Source: an uncultured Succinatimonas sp. (GTDB taxonomy: Bacteria; Pseudomonadota; Gammaproteobacteria; Enterobacterales; Succinivibrionaceae). From it: a DNA stretch of 64,000 bases. The translations under genes and the position numbers were made by a program. Under the pieces are notes generated by a model. The model had not been told where the DNA came from, did no database searches, and was given only the letters and a program-made list of their open reading frames with translations. The stretch lies in NCBI GenBank assembly GCA_900317105.1, contig ONFP01000002.1, positions 1-64,000 on the forward strand. Reading direction: 5' to 3'. Shown piece by piece: positions 56,838-64,000 of the stretch (position 1 is its first letter; every line of letters starts with the position of its first letter).

Positions 56838-59402
56838 ATGGCAACTTCTTCCAAAAAACAAACATCAAAAACCACTGTTAAAGCAAAAGCTCCTGTAAAA
56901 GCTGCTGCTAAGACAACTACCTCAGCACCAAAAGCAGCTAAGGCAACTTCAACTGTAGACAAGGCTCAGGTAAAAGCATTTAAAGATCAGATTGAAAAAC
57001 ATCTTCGTACCACTATCGGTACCTCACCTGTAAAAGCAAGTAAACTAGCCTGGTGGCAGGCTCTTGTTGCAACTGTTAATGAGGATATTTTCGGTAGACT
57101 GACTGATACTCAGCAGACTCATGCAAAGAACGATACTCGTGCAGTGCATTATTTATCAGCAGAATTCTTAATGGGAAGATTAACCATCAATAATCTTACC
57201 AATCTTGAAAAATTCGATGTTGCTCGTGAAGCATTGAAGGAATTTGGATTAGATATCAATGAGATTTGCGAGGAAGAGCCTGATATGGCTCTGGGTAACG
57301 GTGGTCTTGGTCGTCTGGCTGCCTGTTTTATGGATTCACTTGCAACCTGCAACTATCCTTGTGTAGGTTACGGTATTCATTATGAAAACGGTTTATTCAG
57401 ACAGGAAATCCGTGCTGGTAAACAGGTTGAACGTCCAGATTCATGGAGAGAGTATGGCTGTCCTTGGGAAGCCTGCCGTCCTGAGTCTGTACAGAATATT
57501 CCACTTGGCGGATATGTTGAGAAACAGACTGCTCCTGATGGTTCACAGTGTTCTGTTTGGCATCCATCAAGCATGATCAAAGGTGTGCCTTGGGATATTC
57601 CTGTTGTAGGTTACAGAGGTTCATCTGTTGCAATTCTGCGTCTATGGGAATCTCGCTCAACCGAGCAGTTCAACTGGGACGTTTTCAATGCCGGTGGTTA
57701 TGTTGATGCTCAGACAGAAAAGTCACTTGCTGAAACTATTTCTAAGGTTCTTTATCCAAATGACTCAACCGAGGCTGGTAAGGAATTACGCTTAACTCAG
57801 CAGTACTTCTTCTGTGCATGTTCTCTTCGCGATATTCTTCGTAGATATAAGAGATCACATCATAATGATTTCAGTGAGTTTGCTGCAAAGATCGCTATTC
57901 AGCTGAATGATACTCACCCAACAATTGCTATTCCTGAACTGATGAGACTTCTGATTGATGAGGAAGGCTTAACTTATGATCAGGCATGGGATATTACCTC
58001 AAAATCATTCAATTACACCAACCACACTCTGCTTCCAGAAGCATTAGAGAAGTGGCCTGTTTATATTTTCGAGAAACTGTTACCTCGTCATCTTGAACTG
58101 ATTTACGAGATCAACTTCCGTTTCTTAAATGGTCCAGTAGAAGCCAAGTGGCCGGGCAATAACGAAATGAAGTCCAAGCTTTCCATCATCGAAGAAGGCG
58201 AGGTTAGAAAGGTTCGCATGGCTAATCTGTGCGTAATTACTTCAGAGCATGTTAACGGTGTTGCCAAGATTCACTCTAAGCTGGTTAAAGAGGATCTGTT
58301 CCCTGACTATGCTCAGCTATGGCCAAACAAGTTCTGCAACGTAACAAACGGTGTAACTCCACGTCGCTGGATGCTTTCTTGCAACAGAGGTCTTGCAGAG
58401 TTATACAATGATGTTGCAGGTAAGGATTGGCCTTTAGATCTTGATAAGTGTGAAGCATTAAAGAAATATGCTGACAAGAAGGAATATCAGGATCGCTTCA
58501 TGAAGATCAAGCATGAGAATAAGGTAGCTCTTGCTAAGACCATCAAGGAGCTGTGCGGTGTTGAGGTTGACCCTAATGCACTGTTTGACGTTCAGGTTAA
58601 GAGACTTCATGAGTACAAGCGTCAGCACCTGAATCTTCTGTACATTATGTCTCTGTACAAGAGTCTTCTTGAAGATCCAGATCAGGATATCGTTCCTCAG
58701 GTATTTATCTTCGGTGCTAAGGCTGCTCCTGCTTATACTCTTGCCAAGGACATTATTTTCGCAATCAATGCTGTTGGTGAAAAGATCAACAATGATTTGC
58801 GTATCAAGGGCAAGCTGAAGGTTGTATTCATTCCTAACTACAGAGTAAGTCTTGCAGAGAAGATTATTCCTGCTGCAGATATTTCCGAGCAGATTTCAAC
58901 TGCCGGTTACGAAGCTTCAGGTACTTCAAACATGAAATTCTCTATGAATGGAGCTCTAACCTTAGGTACCATGGATGGTGCAAACATTGAGATTGTTGAG
59001 CAGGCAGGTATCGAGAATAACTTCATCTTCGGTCTGAGTGTTGAAGAAGTTCAGGAATTGAAGCCTCGTTACAATCCTTGGGATTACTACAACGCAGATC
59101 ATGATCTGAAGGCTGTAGTTGACTGGCTGGATTCTGACTTCTTTACTCCAGGTCAGCCAGGAGCATTATCCTCAATCAAGACTTCTCTTCTGAACAATGG
59201 TGATCCATTCCTGGTACTGGCAGACTTTGCTTCTTACAAGGAAGCTCATCAGAGAGCACAGAAACTGTTCAAGGATAAGGCTAAGTGGGCCAAGGCTGCA
59301 ATGATAAACTCTGCAACCATGGGTATCTTCAGCTCAGACAGATCAATTAAGGATTACGCTAATAACATCTGGACTCTAAAGAGCCAGCTGATTAAGAAAT
59401 AA
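56838..59402 (+). CDS. glgP: Glycogen/maltodextrin phosphorylase with a Lys/Ala-rich N-terminal tail
   Basis: Releases glucose 1-phosphate from alpha-1,4-glucans using pyridoxal phosphate. Core landmarks are HYLSAEFLMGRL, ALGNGGLGRLAACFMDS, YEIN-type segments, TNGVTPRRW, VKRLHEYKRQ and the PLP-lysine stretch SGTSNMKFSMNGALTLGT. The ATG at 56838 with AGAGGA is preferred to the upstream in-frame start at 56757. Even so, residues 1-45 form an unusual tail of Lys, Ala and Thr (KAKAPVKAAAKTTTSAPKAA) resembling histone H1-like tails. The tail is not part of the known catalytic core. Confidence 0.92.
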   Translation: MATSSKKQTSKTTVKAKAPVKAAAKTTTSAPKAAKATSTVDKAQVKAFKDQIEKHLRTTIGTSPVKASKLAWWQALVATVNEDIFGRLTDTQQTHAKNDTRAVHYLSAEFLMGRLTINNLTNLEKFDVAREALKEFGLDINEICEEEPDMALGNGGLGRLAACFMDSLATCNYPCVGYGIHYENGLFRQEIRAGKQVERPDSWREYGCPWEACRPESVQNIPLGGYVEKQTAPDGSQCSVWHPSSMIKGVPWDIPVVGYRGSSVAILRLWESRSTEQFNWDVFNAGGYVDAQTEKSLAETISKVLYPNDSTEAGKELRLTQQYFFCACSLRDILRRYKRSHHNDFSEFAAKIAIQLNDTHPTIAIPELMRLLIDEEGLTYDQAWDITSKSFNYTNHTLLPEALEKWPVYIFEKLLPRHLELIYEINFRFLNGPVEAKWPGNNEMKSKLSIIEEGEVRKVRMANLCVITSEHVNGVAKIHSKLVKEDLFPDYAQLWPNKFCNVTNGVTPRRWMLSCNRGLAELYNDVAGKDWPLDLDKCEALKKYADKKEYQDRFMKIKHENKVALAKTIKELCGVEVDPNALFDVQVKRLHEYKRQHLNLLYIMSLYKSLLEDPDQDIVPQVFIFGAKAAPAYTLAKDIIFAINAVGEKINNDLRIKGKLKVVFIPNYRVSLAEKIIPAADISEQISTAGYEASGTSNMKFSMNGALTLGTMDGANIEIVEQAGIENNFIFGLSVEEVQELKPRYNPWDYYNADHDLKAVVDWLDSDFFTPGQPGALSSIKTSLLNNGDPFLVLADFASYKEAHQRAQKLFKDKAKWAKAAMINSATMGIFSSDRSIKDYANNIWTLKSQLIKK

Positions 59403-59418
59403 TCCCGTTGTTCTGATA

Positions 59419-59501
59419 CAAAAATTCCCTCGTCGTTAGTATGCCTCCGTTATCAATCTAGTGATCAATAACAGGGGGATACTTCGTGAGGGAATTTTTT
59501 T
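59419..59501. terminator. Large inverted repeat / bidirectional terminator between glgP and the HAD gene
   Basis: AAAATTCCCTC (59421-59431) pairs with GAGGGAATTTTT (59488-59499). A second inner stem (GTATgCCtCC... with ...GGgGGATAC) extends it to an approximately 80-nt hairpin, with an A-run on one side and T9 on the other. It lies between convergent genes, so it can end both transcripts. Confidence 0.75.
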
Positions 59502-59528
59502 TTGTGGCTCTAAATCTTATGAGCTGTT

Positions 59529-60143
59529 TTAGCTTCGGTCTATTTCGTAGAAATCTACAAAACAGCCATCCCTGACTTCAACGCAGTCGAATCCTCCGTT
59601 AACTGCAGCCTGAAGACCTAATCCTCCATCCTCAAAGACACAGCATTCCTCTGGAGAAAGATTCATTTTCTGTGCTGCCAGAAGAAAAGTATCTGGATTT
59701 GGTTTATGTGCAGTTACATCATCCGAAGTAACAATTACATCTATGTAATCCATCATATTTTTGGCTTCAAGTAGACAGTTTACATTGACGGTTCTTGATC
59801 CTGTGCCGATGGCAATCTTAACGTTGTCCTCACGTCTTTCCTTTAGGAATTCAAAGACGTCATCATAAACTCTGATCTTAGGAATGTTCTCAAGGTAAAT
59901 CTCGATTTTTCTGTCTACATATGATTTTAGATCTCCAACAGGAAATCCCTGATTCTTATAGAACCTTGCGATATCGTAGCTAGATGCTCCTCCCATTCTG
60001 AATACATCTGCAATGTCTATATCAAAGCCGTGTTCATTTGCTACCTGCTTCCATGACTGTGCATGGTAGGGCATAGAATCAATAAGTGTGCCGTCAAGGT
60101 CAAAGATCAGACCTTTATATGTTTTTAGTTTGCTGAATTTCAT
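59529..60143 (-). CDS. HAD hydrolase, YqaB/beta-phosphoglucomutase-like
   Basis: 204 residues with nucleophile motif GLIFDLDGTLIDSMPYH, motif II in IAIGTGSR, KPNPDTFL and the acidic motif VFEDGGLGLQAA. The pattern resembles YqaB, a fructose-1-phosphate-type phosphatase, or a beta-phosphoglucomutase; a MPYH after the DXD is common to both. Substrate remains open. It is divergent from the TetR gene and shares its operator-bearing region. Confidence 0.82.
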   Translation of the reverse strand: MKFSKLKTYKGLIFDLDGTLIDSMPYHAQSWKQVANEHGFDIDIADVFRMGGASSYDIARFYKNQGFPVGDLKSYVDRKIEIYLENIPKIRVYDDVFEFLKERREDNVKIAIGTGSRTVNVNCLLEAKNMMDYIDVIVTSDDVTAHKPNPDTFLLAAQKMNLSPEECCVFEDGGLGLQAAVNGGFDCVEVRDGCFVDFYEIDRS

Positions 60144-60183
60144 ATGCGTCTAATTGTATGGTTTGATTCGTTAAAAATTTATC

Positions 60184-60265
60184 ACTGTATTTTACAATGA
60201 ACTGCACTGTATTAGCGATTTTCTTGTATGTAGATGTGGCTCGTAAGTGCATTGTATAATACAAT
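60184..60265. promoter_or_regulatory. Candidate TetR operators (two related dyads and a half-site)
   Basis: ATTGTAT-A-ATACAAT (60251-60265) is a perfect 7+1+7 dyad. ACTGTAT-T-TTACAAT (60184-60198) is an imperfect copy, and ACTGTAT (60206-60212) is a half-site. They lie between the divergent HAD gene and the TetR regulator, the usual place for autoregulatory operators. Confidence 0.55.
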
Positions 60266-60330
60266 TTATTCAATTAAATATAGAAAAAAATTGTGACAGC
60301 CTCTGCGTCTGTCCTTAAGGTGAAACTGTT

Positions 60331-60960
60331 ATGTCTAGAAAATCACAGGAAGAATCCCAGGAAACCAGAAAGAATATTCTAGAATGCGCTAAGAGACTTT
60401 TCTCCAAGAGAGGTTATGAGAGGACAAGCCTGTCTGATATTGCCAAGTATTCAGGTGTATCCAGAGGGGCTATTTACTGGCATTTTGAAAGTAAGGAAGA
60501 CCTTCTTGTAAATCTTGTTGAATACGTTGATGTCAATACAGAGGGAGTACGTTATTTTTTTGAGAGTGCGTCTCCTTCAGAACAGGATCCTCTTTCAAAG
60601 CTAAAGGCCTTTGTTTTATGTATTTTTTCTGAAGAGCTCAGTGAATTCTTCAATTCAAGTTTTGTAAATATGCTGATAGGTATTTCTAACGGTTTTTCTG
60701 GTAATGAGGTTGCAAGAGCTAAACTTGCCGAGCTGGATAAGCAGAGAATGGATCTGCTGTCAAAAATCATTATGAACTGTGTGGCAAAAGGTCAACTGCC
60801 AAAAAATCTGAATATAAGAGCAGCGACAGAACATCTTGCTGTATTTATGTCAGGTATATTCTTTCAGACACGTATGAAGAACACAGAAGCTCTAAAAAAA
60901 TATTATTCACAGATTGTGGACATGGAAATAGAACAGCTAAAGTTGCTCGTTCAGTCTTGA
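60331..60960 (+). CDS. TetR/AcrR-family transcriptional regulator
   Basis: 209 residues. The N-terminal helix-turn-helix is clear: TRKNILECAKRLFSKRGYER, then TSLSDIAKYSGVSRGAIYWHF and ESKEDLL. The C-terminal ligand-binding part resembles AcrR-type repressors. No efflux operon is adjacent, so its targets beyond its own region are not evident. Confidence 0.9.
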   Translation: MSRKSQEESQETRKNILECAKRLFSKRGYERTSLSDIAKYSGVSRGAIYWHFESKEDLLVNLVEYVDVNTEGVRYFFESASPSEQDPLSKLKAFVLCIFSEELSEFFNSSFVNMLIGISNGFSGNEVARAKLAELDKQRMDLLSKIIMNCVAKGQLPKNLNIRAATEHLAVFMSGIFFQTRMKNTEALKKYYSQIVDMEIEQLKLLVQS

Positions 60961-60981
60961 TTTCAATCCTTAAAAAACAAA

Positions 60982-61020
60982 AACACCGTGTCTTTAAACA
61001 CGGTGTTAAATGTTTATTTT
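60982..61020. terminator. Rho-independent terminator after the TetR gene
   Basis: AACACCGTGT and ACACGGTGTT form a 10-bp stem with a 6-nt loop, flanked by A-rich sequence on one side and AT-rich sequence (TGTTTATTTT) on the other. It can serve both the TetR gene (+) and the permease gene (-). Confidence 0.8.
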
Positions 61021-61042
61021 ATATCTTTTCGATGAATGTGTT

Positions 61043-62374
61043 TTACACGCCGTGCATGTAGAAACTTACAATAAACATAATTGAAATCAGCCACATTACA
61101 GGAGAGATTTCCTTTACGTGACCTGTGAAGGTTTTAATCAGACAGTAGCTGATAAATCCAAAGCCGAAACCATTACCGATTGAGTAGCTCAGTGGCATCA
61201 TAGCAATGGTTAGGAAGGCTGGAATTGACTCGGTGATATCAGAGAAATTAATATCTTTGATATTTCTCATCATCATACTGCCTACAATAATAATAGCAGG
61301 AGCAGTTGCAAAAGCAGGAATGAGTCCTGCAAGAGGTGCAAACACAAAGGCAAGGAAGAAGCCTAAACCTACTACAACAGCAGTTAAACCTGTTCTTCCT
61401 CCTTCTTTGATACCTGTGGTTGACTCAACATATGAGGTTACAGTACAGGTTCCAAGAACAGCTGAAGCCATGGTTCCTACAGAGTCTGTTAAAAGAGCCT
61501 TTTCCATTCCTTCAACATTTCCTTTTTTGTCCATAAGACCTGCATCCTTGGTAACGCCAATCAGAGTACAGATGTTGTCGAACAGTTCTACAACAGTAAA
61601 TGTAAAGATAACAGTAACCAGACCGTAGTTGATTGCGCCCATAACATCCATCTGCATGAAGGTATCTGCAAAACTTGGAATATTGAAACTAAATACATCA
61701 CTTACAGATGTTGGGGCAGGTGTTAGACCAAAAATCATGCCTAAAACAGTTACTGCCAGAATACCGTAGATTAAAGCACCTTTTACCTTATAGGCCAGCA
61801 GTACAGAAATAAGCAGCATTCCAATGATTGACAGGAAAACCTTACCATCACCGATGTGACCTAAGGTAACCATGGTTGCATCTGATTTAACCACGATTCC
61901 AGCGCTGCTGAATCCAATGATTGCCAAGAACATACCAATACCGACAACCACGGCAGCTTTGATGCTGTCTGGTACAGCCTTAATGATTAGAATACGTAGC
62001 TTGGTAATAGTAAGGATCAGGAAGACTACACCTGATACAAACACAGCACCTAAAGCGGTCTGCCATGATAACCCCATGGTTCCGCATACGTAGAATGCGA
62101 AGAAGGCATTAATACCCATTCCTGGTGCAACGCCGATTGGCAGGTTAGAAAATAAGCCCATAGCAATAGAGCACAGACCTGCAGACCAGAGTGTAGCCGC
62201 AATAGCTGCTTCACGAGGAATGCCTGATGCCTCAAGAATAGATGGGTTTACGAAAATAATGTAGGCCATAGCAACGAATGTAGTTAGACCTGCAAGTAGT
62301 TCTGTAGAAACAGATGAGCCTTTCTGTTCAATTTTGAATAGACGGTTCAAAAATTGTGATGTAGACGAAAGCAT
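61043..62374 (-). CDS. NCS2-family purine permease (AzgA/GhxP-like)
   Basis: A 443-residue, multi-helix permease of the AzgA-like subgroup. Landmarks are ELLAGLTTFVAMAYIIFVNP, GVAPGMGINAFFAF, VELFDNICTLIG, GTCTVTSYVESTTGIKEGGRTGLTAV and the last helices with SIGNGFGFGFISYCLIK. Relatives carry adenine, guanine or hypoxanthine with a proton. Which purine is used here cannot be read. GAGGATATT lies before the ATG. Confidence 0.88.
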   Translation of the reverse strand: MLSSTSQFLNRLFKIEQKGSSVSTELLAGLTTFVAMAYIIFVNPSILEASGIPREAAIAATLWSAGLCSIAMGLFSNLPIGVAPGMGINAFFAFYVCGTMGLSWQTALGAVFVSGVVFLILTITKLRILIIKAVPDSIKAAVVVGIGMFLAIIGFSSAGIVVKSDATMVTLGHIGDGKVFLSIIGMLLISVLLAYKVKGALIYGILAVTVLGMIFGLTPAPTSVSDVFSFNIPSFADTFMQMDVMGAINYGLVTVIFTFTVVELFDNICTLIGVTKDAGLMDKKGNVEGMEKALLTDSVGTMASAVLGTCTVTSYVESTTGIKEGGRTGLTAVVVGLGFFLAFVFAPLAGLIPAFATAPAIIIVGSMMMRNIKDINFSDITESIPAFLTIAMMPLSYSIGNGFGFGFISYCLIKTFTGHVKEISPVMWLISIMFIVSFYMHGV

Positions 62375-62595
62375 AATATCCTCAGTTTTTTATGCAATAT
62401 TCTCTTTTTAGAGAATCGACAAACCGAGTCATTTTAACACAAATATTGCAATAACTCTGACTAATAATAAGGTTGTGTATCTGTGCTTATCTTTGCCGCC
62501 GGAAGACCCTATTCAGCCATGGGGAGCAGGTCAACTTGTCTTTTTTACACTGTTGATGTGAATAGATTGTACGAATTTGTATGATTGAAAATAAA

Positions 62596-62619
62596 ACACC
62601 TCCAAGTTTCTGGAGGTGT
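62596..62619 (-). terminator. Rho-independent terminator after the TctC-like gene
   Basis: ACACCTCCA/TGGAGGTGT form a perfect 9-bp stem with a 6-nt loop. Reading the minus strand, the stem is followed by TTTTATTTT. Confidence 0.8.
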
Positions 62620-62651
62620 CATATTTGGAATTTTAAGATAAGGATCATGTT

Positions 62652-63632
62652 CTAATCCTGTTTTGGCTCATCCTTATAGATGGTATCTTCAACATTTCTA
62701 CAGAAATAATCCAACTGAGTAATTGCAGCCTCAAAGTTCAAATTATCCTGATAGTCAAGAGTCATGTGTTTTTTAAAGTGTTCTCTTACTACTACAGGAT
62801 CACTCATGATTTTCTTGAAGATCTCTGTATAGTATTTGATGACTTCATTTGATACTCCGTGAGGAGCCACAATTCCTCTTATTGTTCCATACCACTTGTT
62901 GTAATATCCTGCCTCGTCTAAAGTTGGAACGTCTGGCAGCGCGGAAATTCTGTTATTGCCGAATACACCGACAACTCTTAGTTTTGGTGAACTTGATAAA
63001 ACCAGATCTGCAACCTCTGCAAATGTGACACAGATGAAATCAACTTCCTTTGTTAAGAGTTTGGCAAGCTGATTAACGGTTCCGTCACAGTGAACTGCAG
63101 TATATTTAAAACCAGCAGAGTGAGCAAAAAGCTGGGCTCCTGTATGATAGGAGGCCTTGTAGCCATTAGTTGCAGCCTTGATTTTTCCTGGATGTTTTTT
63201 TGCATCCTCAACCAAATCCTCGAGCATCATGTAATTGCCGTCGGCATTAACCACAATAATTGCTGTTTCTGTATTCTGTCCGCAGATAGGAACAACATCT
63301 GATACCTTGTAGTATGCACCCGGCAGATAAGACATGGCCGCAAATGTAGGAAGATTTACATAACCTAGGGTGTGTCCGTCCGGATTTGCTTTTACAATTT
63401 CCTTAACACCTGCTATGCCATCCTCTCCCGTGACATTCTTTATAGTGATTTTTTGCTTGATGTATTTTTCTGCAACTGACCTGATTGCCTGAGCGCTCAT
63501 GTCAGTTCCTCCTCCGGCCTTGTAAGGGACAATAATGGTGATATCCTCTGTTGGCTTCCAGTCTGCAGCAACAGAGGAAAAAGAAATAAAGGCGGAAAAC
63601 ATACCGACAATCAACGCAGAAAATATTTTCAT
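62652..63632 (-). CDS. Tripartite tricarboxylate transporter substrate-binding protein (TctC/Bug family)
   Basis: 326 residues with a cleavable signal peptide (site after SSVAA). The mature protein shows the Bug pattern: ITIIVPYKAGGGTDMSAQAI, GEDGIAGVKEIVKANPDGHTLGY, and LPDVPTLDEAGY. Such proteins deliver organic acids to the TctAB permease. tctA and tctB are not on the sequenced side, so they are elsewhere or this is an orphan receptor. The ligand is unknown. Confidence 0.9.
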   Translation of the reverse strand: MKIFSALIVGMFSAFISFSSVAADWKPTEDITIIVPYKAGGGTDMSAQAIRSVAEKYIKQKITIKNVTGEDGIAGVKEIVKANPDGHTLGYVNLPTFAAMSYLPGAYYKVSDVVPICGQNTETAIIVVNADGNYMMLEDLVEDAKKHPGKIKAATNGYKASYHTGAQLFAHSAGFKYTAVHCDGTVNQLAKLLTKEVDFICVTFAEVADLVLSSSPKLRVVGVFGNNRISALPDVPTLDEAGYYNKWYGTIRGIVAPHGVSNEVIKYYTEIFKKIMSDPVVVREHFKKHMTLDYQDNLNFEAAITQLDYFCRNVEDTIYKDEPKQD

Positions 63633-63937
63633 TTCAAAACCCTGTGTAATAATCCTTTATTACCTAAAGTACTCCTACATATACTGAATATAAGTTAAAA
63701 AGACAAAGTCGCAATTTTTTGAAATAAAATTCACGAGGGGAATTTCAATTTTTTTGGGGCACCTAAAAAAAATAAAAAAATAGTGTTATTTTCAGAAAAT
63801 CCTATTTGGAAATAATCTTAATTCTGAAAAAAGTGTACAGTCTGGTGTTGGTGCTTTATTACTTACGGAGTATGGAATTATCAGTGGCTGATTGCTAAAA
63901 TCTACTCATTAGCAATGTGGTATGAAAGGGAAAAGTC
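63633..63937. other. AT-rich divergent region between the TctC-like gene and the flavoprotein gene
   Basis: These 305 nt hold no gene. They contain A/T homopolymer runs (63744-63780) and must carry promoters for both flanking genes. No clear operator was found. Confidence 0.45.
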
Positions 63938-64000
63938 ATGGAAACTCGAAAAATTGAGTGTCATACTTTGATTGTCGGTGCCGGCTCTGCTGGTATTGAA
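63938..64000 (+). CDS. FAD-dependent oxidoreductase, N-terminal fragment (runs off the window)
   Basis: The 21 visible codons begin METRKIECHTLIVGAGSAGIE, containing the dinucleotide-binding GxGxAG of a flavoprotein Rossmann fold. A GGG-containing Shine-Dalgarno lies 7 nt before the ATG. A fumarate reductase or tricarballylate dehydrogenase-type flavoprotein would fit beside a TctC receptor. The fragment is too short to decide. Confidence 0.6.
   Translation, partial: METRKIECHTLIVGAGSAGIE

Noticed and set aside
1..64000. CRISPR arrays, tRNA and rRNA genes
   Set aside because: No regularly spaced repeat series, cloverleaf-like gene or rRNA motif was found on reading both strands.

Overview
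The window is AT-rich, gene-dense bacterial chromosome. Several conserved gene clusters place it in the Gammaproteobacteria: aroK-aroB-damX-rpe-gph-trpS, rcsF-trmO, and nudF-cpdA-yqiA-(two-component system)-parE. The AT-rich composition, the adjacency of mrcA and aroK, and the loss of usual members such as dam and yqiB fit a host-associated anaerobe of the Succinivibrionaceae/Aeromonadales type. That assignment is inference, because no rRNA gene is present.

Layout. 1-918: a decayed IS200/IS605-type tnpB cut by the window edge, and hairpins. 919-4007 (-): a four-carbon acid sugar kinase-like protein downstream of PTS enzyme I. 4331-9856 (+): aldo/keto reductase, gltX, rcsF, trmO, a HAD-Nudix fusion and a PHP-domain phosphatase. 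10189-36815: a complete type VI secretion system (T6SS). 36937-47269: mrcA (-), a nucleoside-type MFS transporter, then aroK, aroB, damX, rpe, gph and trpS. 47388-56596: dihydroorotase (-), nudF, cpdA, yqiA, a QseBC-like two-component system, parE and an isolated flhB. 56838-64000: glycogen phosphorylase, a HAD phosphatase (-), a TetR regulator, a purine permease (-), a TctC-type binding protein (-) and the first codons of a flavoprotein.

The T6SS island is the main accessory region. Its first + strand block is tssJ-tssK-tssL-tssM plus a lipoprotein with an apparently dead NlpC/P60 domain, which together would form the envelope complex and baseplate adaptor. A - strand effector block follows: a 1168-residue VgrG with a helical-hairpin insertion and an unrecognised C-terminal extension, a small Ala-rich protein, and a DUF6931-like protein. 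A second + strand block holds two tandem hcp genes, then tssA-tssB-tssC-hcp-tssE-tssF-tssG-clpV-PAAR. All 13 core Tss functions and a PAAR tip are present. I see no Fha, PpkA, PppA or sigma-54 activator gene in the island. The 0.9-kb vgrG/hcp intergenic region carries two copies of a 39-nt direct repeat that could be regulator sites.

The best candidates for undescribed biology are the vgrG cargo operon, the dead NlpC/P60 lipoprotein after tssM, the paired 39-nt repeats, the HAD-Nudix fusion and the glycogen phosphorylase with a Lys/Ala-rich tail. No tRNA, rRNA or CRISPR array was seen.
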